Below the pieces are notes generated by a model. It did no database searches and was not told the DNA's origin. It was given only the letters and a program-made list of their open reading frames with translations. Positions 61,121-64,000 of a stretch of DNA of 64,000 nt are shown here, piece after piece. The translations under genes were made by a program, and so were the position numbers. The DNA is from Candidatus Poribacteria bacterium (GTDB taxonomy: Bacteria; Poribacteria; WGA-4E; WGA-3G), in assembly GCA_022825825.1 (NCBI GenBank), contig JAJDWA010000058.1, forward strand, positions 62,001-126,000. The letters are read 5' to 3'. Numbering within the stretch: position 1 is the first letter of the stretch; every line of letters starts with the position of its first letter.

Positions 61121-62068
61121 TTAATGACTGTGAATACTCTCTGCAACCTCTTGGGCAAGTTTTTCGGAGGTTTCGTGGCGCCCAATTGATTGCACTACAT
61201 AGATACGGTTGGTCCGATGGCAATGTCGGACAAAAAACGTAAGTTTTACCCGTTTTCTGAGTTTATCAAGTACCAACAAAGGTGAAACTGGCACATTATC
61301 ATAAAGTCGGGTTTGTTGTCCGACAAAATTTATGCGTTCATCTCCATGTTCTTCATGCAGTGTTACTTCAAACCCGTAGCCGCGAATCGCTTTTGCATAC
61401 CTTGCCCGAAACCATGTTTCCAATTGATTCGGTTCTGCTGAAAATTCGTTTAACAACACCTCCGCAGGACCGTAGCGTTCAACGCTAAGTTTACGCCTTT
61501 TTCCTCTGGCAAATGTGAACAACAGATATCCGCTAAGCAGCTTCTGCTTTTCTAACTTGTAGTTTTTCGGAACGGCAAGTCTAAGGCCGTACGCACTCCA
61601 GATTGTGTGCTGCAGGTCTCCCTGGTCTGAAAAGGATTGGAAAATACGGCGTACCGTAGGTCGCCAGTTTTCTTTCAGTCGTCCCATCACCTGGACAATG
61701 GTAATCCGTTTCGTATCAGGGCTATGCACAATCAGGCCGTTTGCGCGAATACCCCCTTTCCAGCTAAACCCAAGAACAGTGTGTCCCTTTAAGAAATCCT
61801 CATCTTTGATAAGGTCAACATTCCTACGAAATGAGACATTGCCACCGCGTTTGTAATTTTTACGGACTAACTTAAAGTATTCGTCAAGTGTTTTGTGTAG
61901 GTCAGGCTTCTTTTTTCGTGTTTTTGCCCATTTGAGTTCTAATCGAGGCATCTCAGCATCATCTAACCGAAGGTAACCATTCTTCTCATCGCCACTGATA
62001 CCACTAATTTCCCAAGTTGTCGGAATCTCTAACTGAATGCCCGCCCAACCGAAAAGAGTCCAGTCCAT
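61121..62068 (-). CDS. Hypothetical protein with two repeated halves
   Basis: The 315-residue basic protein has no signal peptide. Its start region MDWTLFGWAGIQLEIPTTWEISG is echoed at about residue 155 (HTIWSAYGLRLAVPKNYKLEKQ), and both are followed by a GYLRL/GYLLF strand and a strand of basic residues (LELKWAKTRKKK; LSVERYG), so it is an internal duplication of a roughly 150-residue module. The second half ends KLTFFVRHCHRTNRIYVVQSIG, the first TKRITIVQVMGR. AAAGAGAT precedes the ATG. It lies 29 bases after the membrane protein gene, probably one transcript. Confidence 0.7.
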   Translation of the reverse strand: MDWTLFGWAGIQLEIPTTWEISGISGDEKNGYLRLDDAEMPRLELKWAKTRKKKPDLHKTLDEYFKLVRKNYKRGGNVSFRRNVDLIKDEDFLKGHTVLGFSWKGGIRANGLIVHSPDTKRITIVQVMGRLKENWRPTVRRIFQSFSDQGDLQHTIWSAYGLRLAVPKNYKLEKQKLLSGYLLFTFARGKRRKLSVERYGPAEVLLNEFSAEPNQLETWFRARYAKAIRGYGFEVTLHEEHGDERINFVGQQTRLYDNVPVSPLLVLDKLRKRVKLTFFVRHCHRTNRIYVVQSIGRHETSEKLAQEVAESIHSH

Positions 62069-62097
62069 ATCTCTTTTCCACCACGAAATAACTTTAC

Positions 62098-64000
62098 CTA
62101 AAACGGTTTAACAATAACAGCTTTAGAGACAAGGGCAATTGCAACAGTACCCATTCCTATCAATCCAACGCCGCATGCAAATCCAGCTGCCAATACCGGA
62201 TTAAACATAAACCATCGCTTTAAACCGAACCGCTTAATCATATAGAATCTACCGATGATAGCACCGAGCAACCGCGCAACCATGCTACCCGGATCAGCAC
62301 CAATTCCACCGACAATACCGTAAAACCACATAGAGGGGTATTTAAACACCCAAAGCAGCCCGTAGATGGCAAGGCTGGAAGTAAACCCTGCAGCAACATA
62401 ATCACCTCGAATGGCTTGTATTATCTCACTATTCCCATCGCGCAGTGATGTTATCATGAGACATTCGTTTGTTGCGTTAATCGGCCACATCATCTGAACA
62501 TACGGATATTGTGCGCTCGGTATTGGTGCTATTTGCCAGATAAAGTGTTGCACCACAATTCCACTGATAATCAGGATAGGCATAATAAGTAGTGTAGCGG
62601 CAAGATTTGATGTGAAAGTTGTTCCCGTCAGTTCAAGCACGCGCCACCCTTGTGTACCTGCTCCGTAATCTTCGTCAGGTAGTGGGGCAAACCAGATATC
62701 AATTTCCTCGTACCGACTGAGAATAAAGGTAATCTCATGCAAATAAGGTATTTCAAACAGATCACGCCCAAGGACCCCGAAAGTCCGTGCGGTGATATAG
62801 GAATTTATTGGCGTATATAAGAATGCGAACCCAAGTAGGAAACTCAGTGGGAAATTCGGCACCATCCAATGGATGAGCCAGACAAATCCACCCATACCGA
62901 TAAGCCATAGTATCCCCATAAGCCATAATGGGAAGTCACCACGGTTCGGTGGTGTAGCAAGCGAACCACGTTGTCCCGCCTCTTTCTTAGAACTGCGAAG
63001 TTTGAAAAGCATTGGAACAGAGGCTGCCATACCAACAAGACCAAGGCTAAACGTTTTACCTATCCCGTAACTCCGCCAGAAATCGAGATCGTTGTAAAGT
63101 CCAGTTGCACGCACATCAAGTCCAGGGTGCCACTGATGTAATATCTCGTTTCTATAGAGAATATGCGGATTGAGAACAAACTGCGATAACATCGCGGTGA
63201 CAAACTCCGACATCACCACTGGGAACGGCAAAACAAAGCCGAAGAGCATCTGTCCGAAGTCTGTTCGGAGTGCAAAGACGCCTGTCGGCGCGAATCCTTC
63301 AATGCTTTGTGTAAAGTCTATCCACGGTATCTTCAGTATTTGTATCGGTTGACTCATCATCACGCCAGTAAGCGCAGGAACACCGATGTAGATGAATCCC
63401 CATATTAAGCCCGCCATAGACCCGATAGAAAATACTTGCCATCGCCATGTTTCCTGTTTACCGGTTGTCTCTGCTAACGCAGTTGCCCCTTGTGCAGTAA
63501 TCGGTGCCATGGGATAGGGCAATCGTTCAAGGTCAGCAGTAAGTCTAAAGAGAATATACTGCCCACTGACGAACCGTAATGTGCCAAGTAACTTCCCTAC
63601 AAGGTAGACACCTATAGGCAACAACCAGTCGGGGTGTAGCAGACTTCGCTCCGCAATGGCTAAGGAATCACCTGCGGGTACAACCCATGCAGGGATTTTG
63701 TCTGCAATTTCATAAGAATCGGCTTGCGGTGTTTGTTGAAAATATGAATACCAGATAAAACTCCGATACTGCATACCGCTGCCGACCGCTGCGCCTGTGA
63801 GGCTCAACAGCATATAGAGTTCTTGACGGCGTGCCGTGGTGAAGGAACGTCTGGCTAATTCAGTGAACAGAATAACTGCAACCCAGGGAGCAGCCGCTGC
63901 ACCGGATTGGCCAGATACATAGCTCAGATAGATGGAACCAGGCATCATGAGCAACCCAACAAAGAGTGCGCCAAAAAACACTTTGCCTGTCAATCCGGAT
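62098..64000 (-). CDS. OPT/DUF6785-like multispanning membrane protein (5' end beyond the window)
   Basis: The reading frame stays open to the window edge (64000), so the N-terminus is missing; at least 633 codons are visible. There are 14 or more membrane segments. VFFGALFVGLLMMPGSIYLSY and GSGMQYRSFIWYSYFQQTP lead to QYILFRLTADLERLPYPMAPITAQGA, a segment typical of the OPT-like peptide or metal transporters and the DUF6784/6785 proteins of planctomycete-type genomes. Transport substrate unknown. An in-frame TTG at 63993 is not regarded as the start. Next gene downstream (61121) is 29 bases away. Confidence 0.8.
   Translation of the reverse strand, partial: SGLTGKVFFGALFVGLLMMPGSIYLSYVSGQSGAAAAPWVAVILFTELARRSFTTARRQELYMLLSLTGAAVGSGMQYRSFIWYSYFQQTPQADSYEIADKIPAWVVPAGDSLAIAERSLLHPDWLLPIGVYLVGKLLGTLRFVSGQYILFRLTADLERLPYPMAPITAQGATALAETTGKQETWRWQVFSIGSMAGLIWGFIYIGVPALTGVMMSQPIQILKIPWIDFTQSIEGFAPTGVFALRTDFGQMLFGFVLPFPVVMSEFVTAMLSQFVLNPHILYRNEILHQWHPGLDVRATGLYNDLDFWRSYGIGKTFSLGLVGMAASVPMLFKLRSSKKEAGQRGSLATPPNRGDFPLWLMGILWLIGMGGFVWLIHWMVPNFPLSFLLGFAFLYTPINSYITARTFGVLGRDLFEIPYLHEITFILSRYEEIDIWFAPLPDEDYGAGTQGWRVLELTGTTFTSNLAATLLIMPILIISGIVVQHFIWQIAPIPSAQYPYVQMMWPINATNECLMITSLRDGNSEIIQAIRGDYVAAGFTSSLAIYGLLWVFKYPSMWFYGIVGGIGADPGSMVARLLGAIIGRFYMIKRFGLKRWFMFNPVLAAGFACGVGLIGMGTVAIALVSKAVIVKPF

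Noticed and set aside
1-64000. tRNA genes, including tRNA-Sec
   Set aside because: No T-loop/acceptor pattern was found by eye on either strand; a covariance search was not possible.

Overview
The window is 64 kb of AT-rich bacterial DNA. The best guess for its source is Candidatus Poribacteria or a close relative. This rests on the protein repertoire: secreted LamG proteins, many-bladed WD40 proteins, cohesin and dockerin-like domains, a C-terminal sorting domain with an NFPNPFNPETWIPYQL core, several Gfo/Idh/MocA oxidoreductases, a phytanoyl-CoA dioxygenase, an AIM24 protein and two restriction-modification systems. No rRNA, tRNA, CRISPR array or prophage was seen, so the assignment is an inference.

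Layout. 1-9.9 kb is mostly housekeeping: the end of a probable sdhA, sdhB, a lipoprotein, a Gfo/Idh oxidoreductase, a TPR lipoprotein, then rho-rpmE-prfA-prmC. 10-14.1 kb holds three minus-strand genes for envelope or exported proteins, separated by repeat-rich DNA. 14.5-19 kb has a D-threonine-aldolase-like enzyme, a PhyH dioxygenase and an amidohydrolase in a tight operon, followed by a convergent NhaC-type antiporter. 19.2-20.8 kb is a two-gene exported unit behind a consensus promoter and a structured leader. 21.4-22.5 kb is a chimeric wreck of two insertion sequences (IS701-like 5' part, IS982-type 3' part).

22.7-29.0 kb is the most striking region. Four tandem paralogous genes of about 1.55 kb each are interrupted near the middle by one in-frame UGA. 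Each UGA follows a Cys codon and lies 23 nt before the loop of a conserved hairpin (GAGGRC, loop AGGT or AGTT, GTCCTC). All four read through in frame into a thioredoxin-like half. I interpret them as four tandem selenoproteins with a vicinal Cys-Sec motif and bacterial SECIS elements. Reading them naively gives eight separate short genes.

29-33.7 kb carries a WD40 double propeller, a very AT-rich metzincin protease with an NPCBM domain, and an AIM24 protein. 33.7-37.1 kb holds two interleaved restriction-modification pairs and a duplicated methyltransferase fragment. 37.1-39.2 kb is an enolase-superfamily/ornithine-cyclodeaminase-like pair that could degrade a hydroxyproline. 39.2-43 kb has two paralogous lipoproteins around a HAD phosphatase, and a LamG protein. 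43.7-50.7 kb has a cupin, then a cohesin/Spondin_N protein followed by a 1249-residue CxxCH/NEW3-type-repeat/dockerin protein, possibly a matched scaffold pair. 50.9-56.8 kb holds a Gfo/Idh enzyme, a MacB-type permease, two LamG proteins and a GalU-like enzyme. 56.9-64 kb is all on the minus strand: a UPF0173 hydrolase, a SelA-fold PLP enzyme, a LolD/MacB-type ATPase, a PqqD-like protein, small proteins and an OPT-like membrane protein running off the edge.

Two window-wide patterns stand out. Five otherwise unrelated exported proteins share a C-terminal tail resembling K-x-x-T-T-W-G-x-L-K, a candidate unrecognised sorting signal. Intergenic DNA is full of short palindromic repeat families in which the flank or loop is constant but the stem differs between copies while staying self-complementary, together with MITE-like elements that share terminal repeats with the IS982-type remnant.
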